From contig NZ_FOAB01000002.1 of the NCBI RefSeq assembly GCF_900109375.1, positions 248,001 to 312,000 on the forward strand: a stretch of DNA of 64,000 nucleotides, in the 5' to 3' direction. A program made the translations under genes and the position numbers. Numbering within the stretch: the stretch's first letter is position 1; the number at the start of each line of letters is the position of its first letter. The notes beneath the pieces were generated by a model, which worked only from the letters and a program-made list of their open reading frames with translations, was not told the origin of the DNA and made no database searches. This DNA comes from Aquimarina amphilecti (lineage in GTDB: Bacteria; Bacteroidota; Bacteroidia; Flavobacteriales; Flavobacteriaceae). Shown one piece after another: positions 12,001 to 18,450 of this stretch.

Positions 12001-12210
12001 CCTATTTGGATTGGTAAAAGTAGTTCCATCATCATCTTCGATTACACCGACAATGTCATTACCGGTCATTACCATATTACCTCTAATATTATCGAATTGG
12101 GCTCCTGGCCTTGGTGTAAGAGGTACCGATTCTTGCGCACTTATATTATATACCGCACTGATAATCATCAATATTAACAGTACAGCTTTTTTGGGGAATA
12201 GTGTTTTCAT
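1..12210 (-). CDS. Giant SprB-like surface adhesin (3' end outside window)
   Basis: One reading frame stays open from the ATG at 12208-12210 to the left edge, giving at least 4070 codons with no stop. It begins with a signal peptide (MKTLFPKKAVLLILMIISA, then ending near NISAQ). Residues about 173-275 look like a protease-associated (PA) domain (GAVGVVIVNDGG, INIPSVSVG). A Cys-containing head follows (GACGGWFIVAIYED), then a DUF11-like domain near 560-670 (VTITDVLPPNTNLL). The rest is dozens of related SprB/Ig-like modules that carry a conserved Cys, a GGTxPYxY-type strand and an AGTYTxxVTDxxGC-type end. SprB-type proteins are exported by T9SS and act in gliding or adhesion. The expected C-terminal sorting domain is beyond the window. 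It is the last visible gene of a minus-strand operon, 54 bp after the PorP/SprF gene. Function is inferred from architecture only. Confidence 0.9.
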   Translation of the reverse strand, partial: MKTLFPKKAVLLILMIISAVYNISAQESVPLTPRPGAQFDNIRGNMVMTGNDIVGVIEDDDGTTFTNPNRNYNGNDNNGNYTTAFIDVDNDNSTFSSSEAGLTVPREDCSRLVYAGLYWSANYYMARGNSPRNFSNNEISSNSDTNTALIINNGPLAQQYTARNSEFSNDNSDIQRNPVTSYLVVAQPVNGCGITNGAQLSGNIAVIRDGGSCSLREKVVNAQNAGAVGVVIVNDGGLLPRLTGNGPAINIPSVSVGNDDINNANFNNGDLIPLLQAESNVVLATLSTDEGNDILNNLPLTDPRKQGPADFRDIKFKVPGGTYVDVTASSVVFDGYRNTPTNPLGDNANDELPYVCYADVTSLLDPDNNFGTYTVANMNATQGFTSGGDGACGGWFIVAIYEDQQESAKFISTSDGFVQIFSGQTPLQFTYSGFTTPTGASEPVNVRFGTSSLEGDTSLGGDELRIVNTAGGLTALGQGNASANPTTNFFNGSISFDGNYITDRTPNSENTQGFDMDYFELPNVTKDLVGNGQTSATFELFTDRDRYSVFFNAFSVTIIEPELRIIKKVFDLDGSTEITGNNVELGDEVFYDLEIENIGNEDFVDGTVTITDVLPPNTNLLNVVDATLPPGVTYSEISPGVLQFNIPASIVETPNDEPIGDGDAPIFIRFRAQLVSSCEELRDACSDVITNSATATYTGLQSGTLGSTTSSSQLGICGDQLNEASNILVNIPACQLDVTFCDDELLLVAGTGYNEYTWTGPGITTPVVTTVNFFNVPSPQTGVYMVVKADTDGVDPSCMSLTEEFTVTAFRDITNPVLDYVNGTTIVTEDCSGVPIPQILLCGDQTQLLETNFDPSSLDDISWQRLTPSGSCVLDPNDPCSLLDGNCTDANWVEVTGGDTSSYTVSEAGDYRILAEFEGGCIIPFYFSVFKNDYQPDLSMNPIECGSDGSVSVINVPTNFAFSLTSGGPYTNTTGVFPISTAGDVTVYAIDTTFPGCEYSETINVPSIDPTFSVTGVDPTCVNDDNGTGFGRINISVTGGIPEYQYTISSPALGAADPIIVPNSSANNGNYTQNNLPAGTYNVEVISNRPTPECVFDATVTINPAPAFDAEVVLLAPETCDSGALVQVNVLNGSGDYLYDNGDGNFVACNIFEIPSPANPATTYTFRISDNSIPSGSPACVISASIDNITPYEPIVIDNVTVTQPPCPGDTGQIQVDVSPTVAGRIYTYQLWDCATDPNCGNTDQTTWDVTLWTLVNEIASTGSQTITFTGVPDGNSYAVTVLHANTTPAITNADCAFPVPEPTVCPVRESIFAITSPVGITADVTLDRPLSCIVGSEDAIIQVDNIAGGSGNYEWSLDNVTFTNVTTTPFDILVSTDGSYTIYIRNQGSGDCAAPFAIDVPALVAIDSITFTPGDGDCTSQSSEVSFEAQPALSAADITAGVVYEYDVSPDPATGTGATGNTGFLTTNSYTIAQGVTYTVTARRSDDQCTFSDDYRVDVIDPIDITNAVETTPVVCVGESNGALSFTVTNSTSFDYTVTLGGTTVDSGNGITTSPVNVTGLAAGTYIITVTDTNPGGSGSPLNCSDTATVDITEPATPLTFTTVATETNCGANTGTITVTANGGRGNYQYRLVDSGGGVIVDYPNTNNVFTGLAVDTYTIFVRDGNSTAACEINNTESITQSASPTIALATGGDNCYDGTDQATQWVTITPGIPTPLGPFEYSLNGGTGVLITFLPVATPAPANTFEIPNLTPGNYTVVVTNTATNCSTAALPFTINPELTITADLANDINCNEDASLTFVPVGGSTVYTQFDLYAQGSPPTLVQANITSPHTISTPGTYVVQVTDDQGCTAFSNPETVTAYEAIATSAPVITNPDCPTDNGSIEITVTAGEGPFTYVLDGDATTTQGPTGTGPITFNNVPVGPHTITITDGSGASPACTLDVNATIVAPVAITADIAITQEYRCDATGSSTTPQLGTITVSNPANGTPPYAYSIDGVDFSNTTGIFTGLTDGTYTLFIRDGNTVSCPINLGQLTIDPLVQVTDLSFAATQVQCPALEADVTLTPTLDGTSTVMYEITAPITVGPQVSNVFTGLTSGTTYTFLARTDTDGCVYTETFTVPTIDLIAVNATIVNEPLCNGQSTGELSFTVSGIDLTTETYEYEVSIGGTIVAQATGQNAATIPTGDILAAGTYDILVTDERTNCTATDQVIIGEPDVITFTIDPIDQDCVANTNTVSISNVMGGSGVGYTWILNDSGGTAVGPSRPVTDPYLNVPNGTGYQIIVTDSNSCVSATQTLDINQLPQIAATVDTGSDFCLDDGTVSFTINIDGTNSGTPDYIYNVALGGTIVIPDTNVGALTTFTTTPALTQAGTYTITLTDSNGCPVTLTETIAEAVSLDVTQVSDIACNAAGVPQDASFSFVVNGGYTPYDIAVSFNGGAFVDHITNGTTPFVDYVATSGAGTYIFRVTDDRGCTFTTSPFTVTDPAPIAITANDVNVDCFGDTGTAVITVTGTETPYEIDFENTGTFVTITGTQITFPNLSEAVYDFTVRSARGCLEIGTVEIIAPDEILEVSRTETPVTCGGSVIITELGAIDLEIGGGSGTYTYTLVDASDVSTRPIVPSTNTTSTNPVVLSASTTVRFEGLNFGQYFIFVEDDNGCVSNPDPIGPFNIFSPPSDLVQNVVATGNCLAGVIFDIDVVGGVGQDNTTNPPLGFDIRIVGETGPLGTFVPLNDEPLNATVTTPTNPIRIHRYGGMTAGAFDVLQFNRTYILEVRDNATGCLYQELVPPVTPPSDPDIINFTQTNITCNETPALDNGAISFDISGYTTAPPPPVTEVRWEVFDQFTNISLDVSLAPAVYSGNATGLTGADVPVTISNFPPGRYYVIAEEVDGTQCSSRRDFEILVPDPLTSVATNLTAANSCGTNAQVIMDTDGGTPFGIPPTTDGYTYAVVADGAGDPGTYPLNDNTIDLGNTAGDFDIWVADFNGCSFGPVDVTVVVNPLPTVVASFIDDCAYDNSNVIDVDGTGLGTLLYQIDGGTAVTGSIDNNNHQFIVSTPGTYTITITDDSGCSASTPVTVYDELVISAAFTTAPDCENATGVITTTVTSGVVQGTLTYVLQDGTGTPTGNVTGDVNGIYTGVAPGDYIVVATDDGRGAIAPFCSFSAPVSIDAPTPPVLVPETTFVTCIGDTDGVITAALTALSTDSDPAVTYEYEIIAGPVTRPSQISPVFSGLGIGTYTVQVTVTKPNGALNVICLDTEDYIIDQPSLPVATVVLETPYGCTGAAVNLPVITVDNFSGGNSPYTISYTDPSGNIVGPVDPATLDTDTGLAGIQIIANESGNYTFTVFDTNDCPNVLVPFNIPAFPVMTDAVVNLVTGINCTTNTEEVTVTVTGGTGPFDFIEINGAVPSQIGVASGGATTTSGSFFLPGVGNYIFRVFDQGTQCSIETLPYEITPYDTIEAEIAVVTPNILCFGDATGNIELTVTGHTGPYNYTVTNTTTGTVTGPIGADTTVQNPITITGLEAGSIQVSIVDPVSTCNDISNVVNIAQPTELLLALDSNTNANCNDDGRVVVTASGGTAPYTFTATDVPSGGTFTTTSTTGIFDLPVIGASTDYTISVVDDNSCTSNPVSIVVTVNRTDNPVLNPLTVDDVCTHDGSYVISASGTSNVPVPPGSGILRFQLDTGVIEDANNGSTAHTFTVATPGNYTVTAYDENGCPSNVESITILPELTATADFTTDPTCRDVDGTITVTVNGGSDFAVNPGNFTFTLRDEATTAIVAGPQVGNNIFTPIAAGDYIVEITDINIAAITTPCTITIDVPELTVPLDPIPSATSTAVSCIGATDGTVTVTLQTGTDLDGPYTYQIYVDDGTGNPDLAQQVGVDQIDNPVFTDLPFGDYVVVVTSERSCSGQFAITVANATQVAVAISQSPYSCAPDNSSVFPIITVTITTGTAPYSISYETPSGVVITELDIADANLGTPEIDYEITADEEGDYLISVTDSNSCATNPVTETETVAPFPIMTNPAVAIVTDITCAVDEEVTVSVQGGSGDFLFELIDNTGTVINPPAPVDT

Positions 12211-12264
12211 AAGCTGCTTTTTATTTGAGTTGAGTTATTCATTCTTATTTTTTTGGGGTGCTCA

Positions 12265-15200
12265 CTATTCTATTTTTAAAATATATAGATCGCCATTATA
12301 TGTATTATTAACATTAGAAAATAAGCTTTGTTTTGCATTATCTAGTGTGTCAAATTTGTTTAAATAAACATATATGTAATTATCCTTTGGATTCCTGAAA
12401 AACTTAGGTTCTAAGCCCTGAGATTTTAATTTTTCCATTCCTCTTTCGAAATAGTTTTCTCTTTTGAAAATATTTGTTATTAAGTAATAACCATTCTCGA
12501 TATTATGTCCTCCGATATAGGATAGGCTTTCTGTTAAAACCGTATCATCTTTTACAGTATCCTTAATCAGTCTCGATTCTTGAACCAGTCTTTTTAAAGA
12601 CTCCACTCTACTTTTAGCAATATTTAATATCCACATATCACCAAAGTATTTATTTCCAATGTTATTCAAGTAATTTTCTGCCGCTTCTTCCTTATTAGCA
12701 TAATACTTAATAGCAACGTATTGGTACTGGTTTTCTGGATTTACTATTACCTGAGAATCATTAAAACCTAAATCTTTCAACTTATTCGTAAAGCTTTCTG
12801 CATAAGTTCCTCCTCTAAATACATTACCAATCAAATAAAACCCTTCTGGATATCCAGGTATATATTTAGTAGCATACTTAGCCTCAGGTCTTGTTGCTTC
12901 AGCAAACTTGATAAATCTATTTTTAGAAGTAAGTCTTTTAGAACTTGTAGGATCATTATTATTCTTAACCTCTTCTGCTTGGTCGTTCATACTTACTAAA
13001 GACTCTAAAAGTTTATTAAACTCTCTTTTATCTAAGTTTTTTGAAGATGTTAATAAAGAATCTCTAGAAGCAATTAATTTATCCGTAATCCTACTACTGT
13101 TGTCTAATTCTTTTTGTATCTGTTCTAGATCTTCTCCTCCATTATTTTCAGCTTCTGCTTCTTGTCTTTGTCTTTCCTCTTCAGCTAATCTTGCAGCTTC
13201 CGCTTCTTGTCTTTGTCTTTCCTCTTCAGCCAATCTTGTAGCTTCCGCTTCTTGTCTTTGTCTTTCCTCTTCAGCCAATCTTGTAGCTTCAGCTTCTTGT
13301 CTTTGTCTTTCCTCTTCAGCCAATCTTGCAGCTTCTGCTTCTTGTCTTTGTCTTTCCTCTTCAGCCAATCTTGTAGCTTCAGCTTCTTGTCGTAACCTTT
13401 CTTCCTCAGCCAATCTTGTAGCTTCCGCTTCTTGTCGTAACCTTTCTTCCTCAGCTAATCTTGCAGCTTCTGCTTCTTGTCTTTGTCTTTCCTCCTCAGC
13501 CAATCTTGCAGTTTCAGCTTCTTGTCGTAACCTTTCTTCCTCAGCTAATCTTGCAGCTTCTGCTTCTTGTCTTTGTCTTTCCTCTTCAGCCAATCTTGCA
13601 GTTTCAGCTTCTTGTCGTAACCTTTCTTCCTCAGCTAATCTTGCAGCTTCTGCTTCTTGTCGTAACCTTTCTTCTTCAGCTAATCTTGCAGCTTCCGCTT
13701 CTTGTCTTTGTCTTTCTTCTTCAGCCAATCTTGCAGCTTCTGCTTCCTGTCTTAACCTTTCTTCTTCAGCTAATCTTGAAGCTTCTGCTTCCTGTCTTAG
13801 TCTTTCTTCCTCAGCCAATCTTGCAGCTTCTGCTTCTTGTCTTAGTCTTTCTTCCTCAGCCAATCTTGCAGTTTCAGCTTCTTGTCTTAATCTTTCTTCC
13901 TCAGCCAATCTTGCAGTTTCAGCTTCTTGTCTTAGTCTTTCTTCCTCAGCTAATCTTGCAGCTTCTGCTTCCTTATCTTTTTGTACGGAAACTTCTCTCT
14001 CTAATGTTTTTTGAGATTCTTCTCTTCTTTTTTGTTCAGCCATCTCAAGTTCCAACTTCTTCTGAGCAGCTAATCTTTCTTCCTCAGCTTTTTGCTCGGC
14101 CATCTCAAGTTCTAACTTCTTCTGAGCAGCTAATCTTTCTTCTTCAGCTTTTTGCTCTGCTATCTCAACTTCTAATTTCTTCTGGGCAGCTAATCTCTCT
14201 TCTTCTTGCTTAGCGGCTTCGGCATCAGCTTGTTGTTTCGCTTCTGTAGCAGCTATTTCCTGTCTCTCTATCTCTGCGGCTTCCTCTGCTGCAAGTCTAG
14301 TAGCTTCTTGTGCTTGTCTTTTTTGTTCAGCTACAGCTTCCGCAGCAGCTTCTTGTTCTTCTGCCTCTGCTTCTCTTGCAGCTTCTTCAGCAGCTATTCT
14401 TGCTTCCTCTGCTTGTATTCCAGCAGCTTCTTCCGCTTTTCTTCTTTCTTCAATTTCTAATTCAAGATTTTTCTGAGTTGCCAATCTTTCTTCCTCAGCC
14501 TTTTGCTCTGACATTTCCAGCTCTAATTTCTTCTGAGCTGCTAATTCTTCTGCTTGCTTATTAAGTAATTTTACTTCTTCTTCTCTTTGTAAAGCTAACT
14601 CTCTGGCTTTTCTGGCTTCTTCTTCTTTAGCTTCTTGAATAGATCGCTCTAACCTATTCATTGTTCTTTGTGCCTGACTAAGAGAATCTCCTCCAGTTTT
14701 TTGTAGTTCTCTTATTATTTTATTTTGATCTAAGATCTCTTTCTTAAGTCTTCTAATTTCAGAATCCCTTTGTAATGAGCTTTTTGAAGAAATATTTCTT
14801 CTTTTACTCCTACGTTCTTCTTTAGCAAAATTAAACGCCAACCCAAATTCATGAGTAGCTCCAAATTCTGCAGCCGTTGCATCACCTCCTATACCAGGTT
14901 CCACGGTATAGCCTATAGAAACTGTTTTTGTAATATTTGCTCCAATTCCTATTGATCCTCCATAAAAACTATTGTAACCAAGTTGCGCCCAACCATATTT
15001 TGGGATTTCGAATAATACATTACCCCCATATCTTAGATCTTGTTCACCAGGCTTAGAAGCATAAACCATTCCTCGAAGTTCATTATCTATTCTTCTCCAA
15101 TCAAGTTCGGTAGTATACATTACGTGACCTGAGTATTCGAAATTATCAGTTAACAATTCACTAGCAGTAAGATTGTAAGTCACTAAATTTCCTACGGATA

Positions 15201-15738
15201 CACCAACGTCAAAATTCCCATAATTGAAATTTACTCCAGGACGAAGTAAAAACACAGAGCTATTTTCATAATTATTAATTATGTCATCATTTACTTGAGC
15301 CTCATCAAGATTACTCTTTAAGGCACTCTGGGAATAACTTAAATTTACCCCAAAAGTAAAGTTCATGTCTCTATTTAATTCAATATTATATGCATAGTTT
15401 AAAGTAGCACCAAAAAACCTAAATATTCCTACATTTTGCTGAAATAAACCAACACCTATTCCGGTTTTTTCTTCAAATCTAGCTGAATAATTAAGGAAGT
15501 ACGTCTGAGAATTGTCACTAAAACTTGCTCTAGGGTTTCTATTATATATATTTATTGAATTTTTGTTTTCCCTAACTAAAGAAAAAGTCGGGTTAAACAT
15601 AAATCGATTATATTTAAGAGAATTATGTAATGGAATATCTGATGGTAATATACCAGATGTATTAGATGATCCATCCTGTCCGTTGACAAGATGAGAGCAA
15701 AAAATGAATGCGGATATATAAAGTATTTTTTTAATCAT
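12265..15738 (-). CDS. PorP/SprF-type outer-membrane protein fused to long helical repeat and two SPOR-like domains
   Basis: The protein has 1157 aa with a signal peptide (MIKKILYISAFIFCSHLVNG). Residues about 25-306 match a PorP/SprF beta-barrel, the outer-membrane partner family of T9SS adhesins (FMFNPTFSLV, GIGVGLFQQNVG, WAQLGYNSFYGGSIGIGA). A charged helical region of about 600 residues follows. It contains imperfect 20-residue units (AEEERLAAQKKLELEMAEQK) and then 18 tandem 15-residue units. The C-terminus holds two SPOR-like modules (EGFYLIGNVFRGGTYAE near 962; NGYYLITNIFKRENYFE near 1080). SPOR domains bind denuded peptidoglycan, so the protein may tether an outer-membrane barrel to the wall. 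It starts 3 bp after the preceding stop and lies 54 bp before the giant adhesin, so it is probably that protein's secretion or anchoring partner. Canonical SprF is only about 330 aa. Confidence 0.9.
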   Translation of the reverse strand: MIKKILYISAFIFCSHLVNGQDGSSNTSGILPSDIPLHNSLKYNRFMFNPTFSLVRENKNSINIYNRNPRASFSDNSQTYFLNYSARFEEKTGIGVGLFQQNVGIFRFFGATLNYAYNIELNRDMNFTFGVNLSYSQSALKSNLDEAQVNDDIINNYENSSVFLLRPGVNFNYGNFDVGVSVGNLVTYNLTASELLTDNFEYSGHVMYTTELDWRRIDNELRGMVYASKPGEQDLRYGGNVLFEIPKYGWAQLGYNSFYGGSIGIGANITKTVSIGYTVEPGIGGDATAAEFGATHEFGLAFNFAKEERRSKRRNISSKSSLQRDSEIRRLKKEILDQNKIIRELQKTGGDSLSQAQRTMNRLERSIQEAKEEEARKARELALQREEEVKLLNKQAEELAAQKKLELEMSEQKAEEERLATQKNLELEIEERRKAEEAAGIQAEEARIAAEEAAREAEAEEQEAAAEAVAEQKRQAQEATRLAAEEAAEIERQEIAATEAKQQADAEAAKQEEERLAAQKKLEVEIAEQKAEEERLAAQKKLELEMAEQKAEEERLAAQKKLELEMAEQKRREESQKTLEREVSVQKDKEAEAARLAEEERLRQEAETARLAEEERLRQEAETARLAEEERLRQEAEAARLAEEERLRQEAEASRLAEEERLRQEAEAARLAEEERQRQEAEAARLAEEERLRQEAEAARLAEEERLRQEAETARLAEEERQRQEAEAARLAEEERLRQEAETARLAEEERQRQEAEAARLAEEERLRQEAEATRLAEEERLRQEAEATRLAEEERQRQEAEAARLAEEERQRQEAEATRLAEEERQRQEAEATRLAEEERQRQEAEAARLAEEERQRQEAEAENNGGEDLEQIQKELDNSSRITDKLIASRDSLLTSSKNLDKREFNKLLESLVSMNDQAEEVKNNNDPTSSKRLTSKNRFIKFAEATRPEAKYATKYIPGYPEGFYLIGNVFRGGTYAESFTNKLKDLGFNDSQVIVNPENQYQYVAIKYYANKEEAAENYLNNIGNKYFGDMWILNIAKSRVESLKRLVQESRLIKDTVKDDTVLTESLSYIGGHNIENGYYLITNIFKRENYFERGMEKLKSQGLEPKFFRNPKDNYIYVYLNKFDTLDNAKQSLFSNVNNTYNGDLYILKIE
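13162..13971 (-). repeat. 18 tandem 45-bp coding repeats (15-aa helical unit)
   Basis: Eighteen consecutive in-frame copies of a 45-bp unit encode EAEAARLAEEERLRQ with small variants. Position 5 is A, T or S (EAEAA, EAETA, EAEAT, EAEAS) and position 13 is L or Q. The N-terminal copies are mostly the L type and the last five are all the Q type. The unit is a multiple of three, so gain or loss of copies changes helix length without a frameshift. Copies were counted by reading the translation. Confidence 0.93.
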
Positions 15739-15741
15739 AAA

Positions 15742-17778
15742 TTATCTCATTACTGTAATTGTCCCCTTTTTTACAACTGTACTACTTCTAGAAATTATAT
15801 AATAATAAATCAGTTCACTTGCTTGAGATGCAGAATTGTTTGGCCAATCTGCATTATAACCTCCACTTTTCTGGAAATCTATCTTTCCGTTAGATGAGTA
15901 TATAGTAACCTCTACATCATTTTCACTAAATGAATTCGGTAGAACCCAGGCATCATTTGCTACATTACCTCCTGGTGTAACAACATTGGGGATTAATTCT
16001 GATAATGCTGTTGGTCCTCCAACTGCAGCAACTTGCGTATCGGCCGTACATAAAGAAGTACTTATTCTTGCAAAATAACTTCCTTCCTCCGTTACGGTTA
16101 ACGTATTGGTTGTTTCACCATCTATTAGAACTTCTTCTCCATTTTCAATCAAATACCACTCATACGTAAAATTCGCATTTAACGGCGCTGTCAATACTAC
16201 TGATTCTCCTGCTTCCAATACTGGCGGAGTAATATCTAATACTATATCACTAGCTAAAAAGTCAATAGGTAAATTATTAGAAACTGCATCTGGTAGGCCT
16301 CCTGGTCTAAAAACAGCTCTCAATTCGAAACTTCCTCCACTATCAGAACGACTTACATCTAATGATAAAGAAGTCTCACCTGTTGAGACTCCATCATTAA
16401 ACCATTCGAAATCGAAAAAATCAAATTGCTCTGTAGTAAGTGGAACTCGATCTCCTGATGAAGTTATACCAACCATTTCTATTAGAGCTATTGTAATTGG
16501 GTCCTGCTGACAATCAACAACTTCATCCGGTGCTATAACCAGATCAATTCTAGTCGCTGCAAAAACACTTGTTTCTGTAATTAAAAACGTGTTACAAGGG
16601 TCATCTGCCTCAATTTCAATTCTATAATCTCCGACAAAAGGAGCTGGAAATGTTAATGTTTGACTTGTTGTTACTCCTTGACTTTGAATATTTGTATCTA
16701 CAATAAATCTAAAAACACTTCCTACTGGTGCGTCAGTCTCTATAGTTAAATTCAAAACCTGAGTCGGTAATAATATTAAGCTTTCGGGAAGTGGAACTGT
16801 TATACTAGAACCTTCATTCGTAACGGTAACTAGATCTGTAATCAACGTACAATCTTCGCTTAATTCTATTCGTAATGTATATTCTCCTCCAAAATCATTA
16901 TCTGGTAAAATTATTGTCGGCGATATTTCTCCTTCTAATTCTACATCATCTTTCAACCATTGATAATTATATGAGAAATCTATAACACTTGCTTTTAATT
17001 CTTTAAACTCATCTGGACAATAAGAAAAATCAGCAGCGTCAGTTATTATTGTTATATCACCAGGATTAACTAAAGAGGCATCTACTGCATTTGATCTATT
17101 CAGAGGGTTGAAAAAATTATTACACAACCCTAGAGGAACTCTAGCGATATATCTCCCTACCTCAGTTATTATTAAAGAAGGGTTATTTTCTCCGGGAATT
17201 ATTGCACCATCCTTTAACCATTCCCATTTCAATGTATTAACATCAACAGAATTATCATTTTCATCTCTTACTTCTATAGCAATCTCTTTTGCAAAAGAAG
17301 CTACATTACAAAAAATTACTTCATCTCTACCATTCAATATTATTTCTAAATTATCATTAAAAAAGTGGAACGGTATCGCATCAGAAATGTCACTTGTTAT
17401 ATCAACCTCAGAAGCTCTAACTCGTATTCTAAAATCATCACTATTCGCGTTTGTAGGTACAGAGATACCCACAAAATCAATATTAGAAGTAGCTCCAGTT
17501 CCATTATTTGGCCCAGTTACTCTTCCTAATTCGGTAATGTCTGATTGATTTGCAAAACTTCCAGTTGCATCTGAAAGCTCTAATATAAATTGATTATTCG
17601 TAGGTAGAGCATTACCTGGAGATAGTTCTGTACTAAAGTCGAAACTATTTGTTAAAGTACCGCAAGCTTGAGGCGCCGAAGTAAGAGAAGGCGGACCTAT
17701 ATTACGCTGCGCTTTGGCAACATGGATTCCCATTGCCAAAACTATCATAACGATTACGAGGTTAAGTCTTTTCTTCAT
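15742..17778 (-). CDS. Ig-like repeat protein with T9SS type B (CHU_C) sorting domain
   Basis: The protein has 678 aa from the ATG at 17776-17778, which puts a clean signal peptide (MKKRLNLVIVMIVLAMGIHV, then AKAQ) at the N-terminus. The frame extends 16 codons upstream to a TTG, but those residues would spoil the signal, so the ATG is preferred. The body is a series of Ig/PKD-like beta modules with paired Cys and YQWLKDD / FEWFNDG-type strands. The last 85 or so residues resemble the gliding-motility C-terminal domain (IPNVVTPGGNVANDAWVLPN, IYSSNGKIDF, then KKGTITVMR), which is a T9SS type B sorting signal. It is the first gene of the adhesin operon, 3 bp from the PorP/SprF gene. It is probably a secreted surface protein; a direct role in gliding is not shown. 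Confidence 0.87.
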   Translation of the reverse strand: MKKRLNLVIVMIVLAMGIHVAKAQRNIGPPSLTSAPQACGTLTNSFDFSTELSPGNALPTNNQFILELSDATGSFANQSDITELGRVTGPNNGTGATSNIDFVGISVPTNANSDDFRIRVRASEVDITSDISDAIPFHFFNDNLEIILNGRDEVIFCNVASFAKEIAIEVRDENDNSVDVNTLKWEWLKDGAIIPGENNPSLIITEVGRYIARVPLGLCNNFFNPLNRSNAVDASLVNPGDITIITDAADFSYCPDEFKELKASVIDFSYNYQWLKDDVELEGEISPTIILPDNDFGGEYTLRIELSEDCTLITDLVTVTNEGSSITVPLPESLILLPTQVLNLTIETDAPVGSVFRFIVDTNIQSQGVTTSQTLTFPAPFVGDYRIEIEADDPCNTFLITETSVFAATRIDLVIAPDEVVDCQQDPITIALIEMVGITSSGDRVPLTTEQFDFFDFEWFNDGVSTGETSLSLDVSRSDSGGSFELRAVFRPGGLPDAVSNNLPIDFLASDIVLDITPPVLEAGESVVLTAPLNANFTYEWYLIENGEEVLIDGETTNTLTVTEEGSYFARISTSLCTADTQVAAVGGPTALSELIPNVVTPGGNVANDAWVLPNSFSENDVEVTIYSSNGKIDFQKSGGYNADWPNNSASQASELIYYYIISRSSTVVKKGTITVMR

Positions 17779-18450
17779 AGTTATCACATCAGTTAAATTT
17801 GTGTGAATATATGCAACATTAATCAAGCGATTTGGGGCGCTTGTTGATAATATTGTTAATATAAATATTGTAAAGTCATAAAATTATGAATTAAAAATTT
17901 ATATCAAACCAATTTTTCATTTTTTTTTGTAATAATATTCTTACTCTCTTCTGAAGAGTATGATTACATCTCTAAAAACAAGAATTGAACCATAATAAAT
18001 TTGATTATAAAATATTGTTTGTCAGTGTTTTAATATACATATATATTTGTAATTATCAACCAATAAAAACAACATTTTTCAGATATTCTAGCGAAATATC
18101 AAAAAATATTTGACTAAAAAATGTAAAAAAGTAATTATTTTTTAAGGTTAATGCTATAGTCCAAATATCTAAAAAAGGCAGTTTTTGCCGATTAAGTGTT
18201 ACTTTTTTTTCTAATAATTCATCAATTTCTGAATTATTAACAGCTAAAATATTTACCTTAAAAACGCCATAGAATTATAACCAAAAACACTTAGCATATT
18301 TCTCATTAATAATTTAAAATTAAACACCAAAAAAAGGTCTAATTTTTTACATTTTTAAATCTAAATTAAAGGGAATATTCCCTAAAAATAGACATAAAAA
18401 AACTTTGAAAATCACTTCCCAAAGTTTTATGTATTTAAACGTTTAAAATA
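17779..18450. other. Long AT-rich intergenic region upstream of the adhesin operon
   Basis: About 670 bp with no convincing gene. It should contain the promoter and 5' leader of the minus-strand surface-protein operon, but I found no perfect TAnnTTTG box. Visible structure: a hairpin with arms CAAGCG/CGCTTG at about 17824-17843, a small GGCA/TGCC hairpin near 18177-18189, a 14-bp palindrome AGGGAATATTCCCT at about 18369-18382, and the terminator of the OmpH-like gene at 18393-18431. No RNA gene was recognised. Confidence 0.6.
18393..18431 (-). terminator. Terminator of the OmpH-like lipoprotein gene
   Basis: Inverted repeat with arms CATAAAA(AAA)CTTTG and CAAAGTTTTATG around a short loop, 20 bp after the stop codon. 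It gives a U-rich tail on the minus strand. Confidence 0.65.

Noticed and set aside
13162..13971. Possible CRISPR array because of regular 45-bp spacing
   Set aside because: The repeats are contiguous with no unique spacers, and they are in frame inside a gene.
12908..14014. Plus-strand open frame rich in Ser, Ala, Leu and Cys
   Set aside because: It is the antisense reading of the 45-bp repeats of the PorP/SprF fusion gene; its repetitive composition is a by-product.
13461..14564. Further plus-strand Leu/Ser-rich frames
   Set aside because: Also antisense to the helical repeat gene, with no signal, domain or promoter.
17779..17826. 16-codon N-terminal extension (TTG start) of the Ig-like T9SS protein
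   Set aside because: It would place polar residues before a good signal peptide that begins at the ATG 17778.
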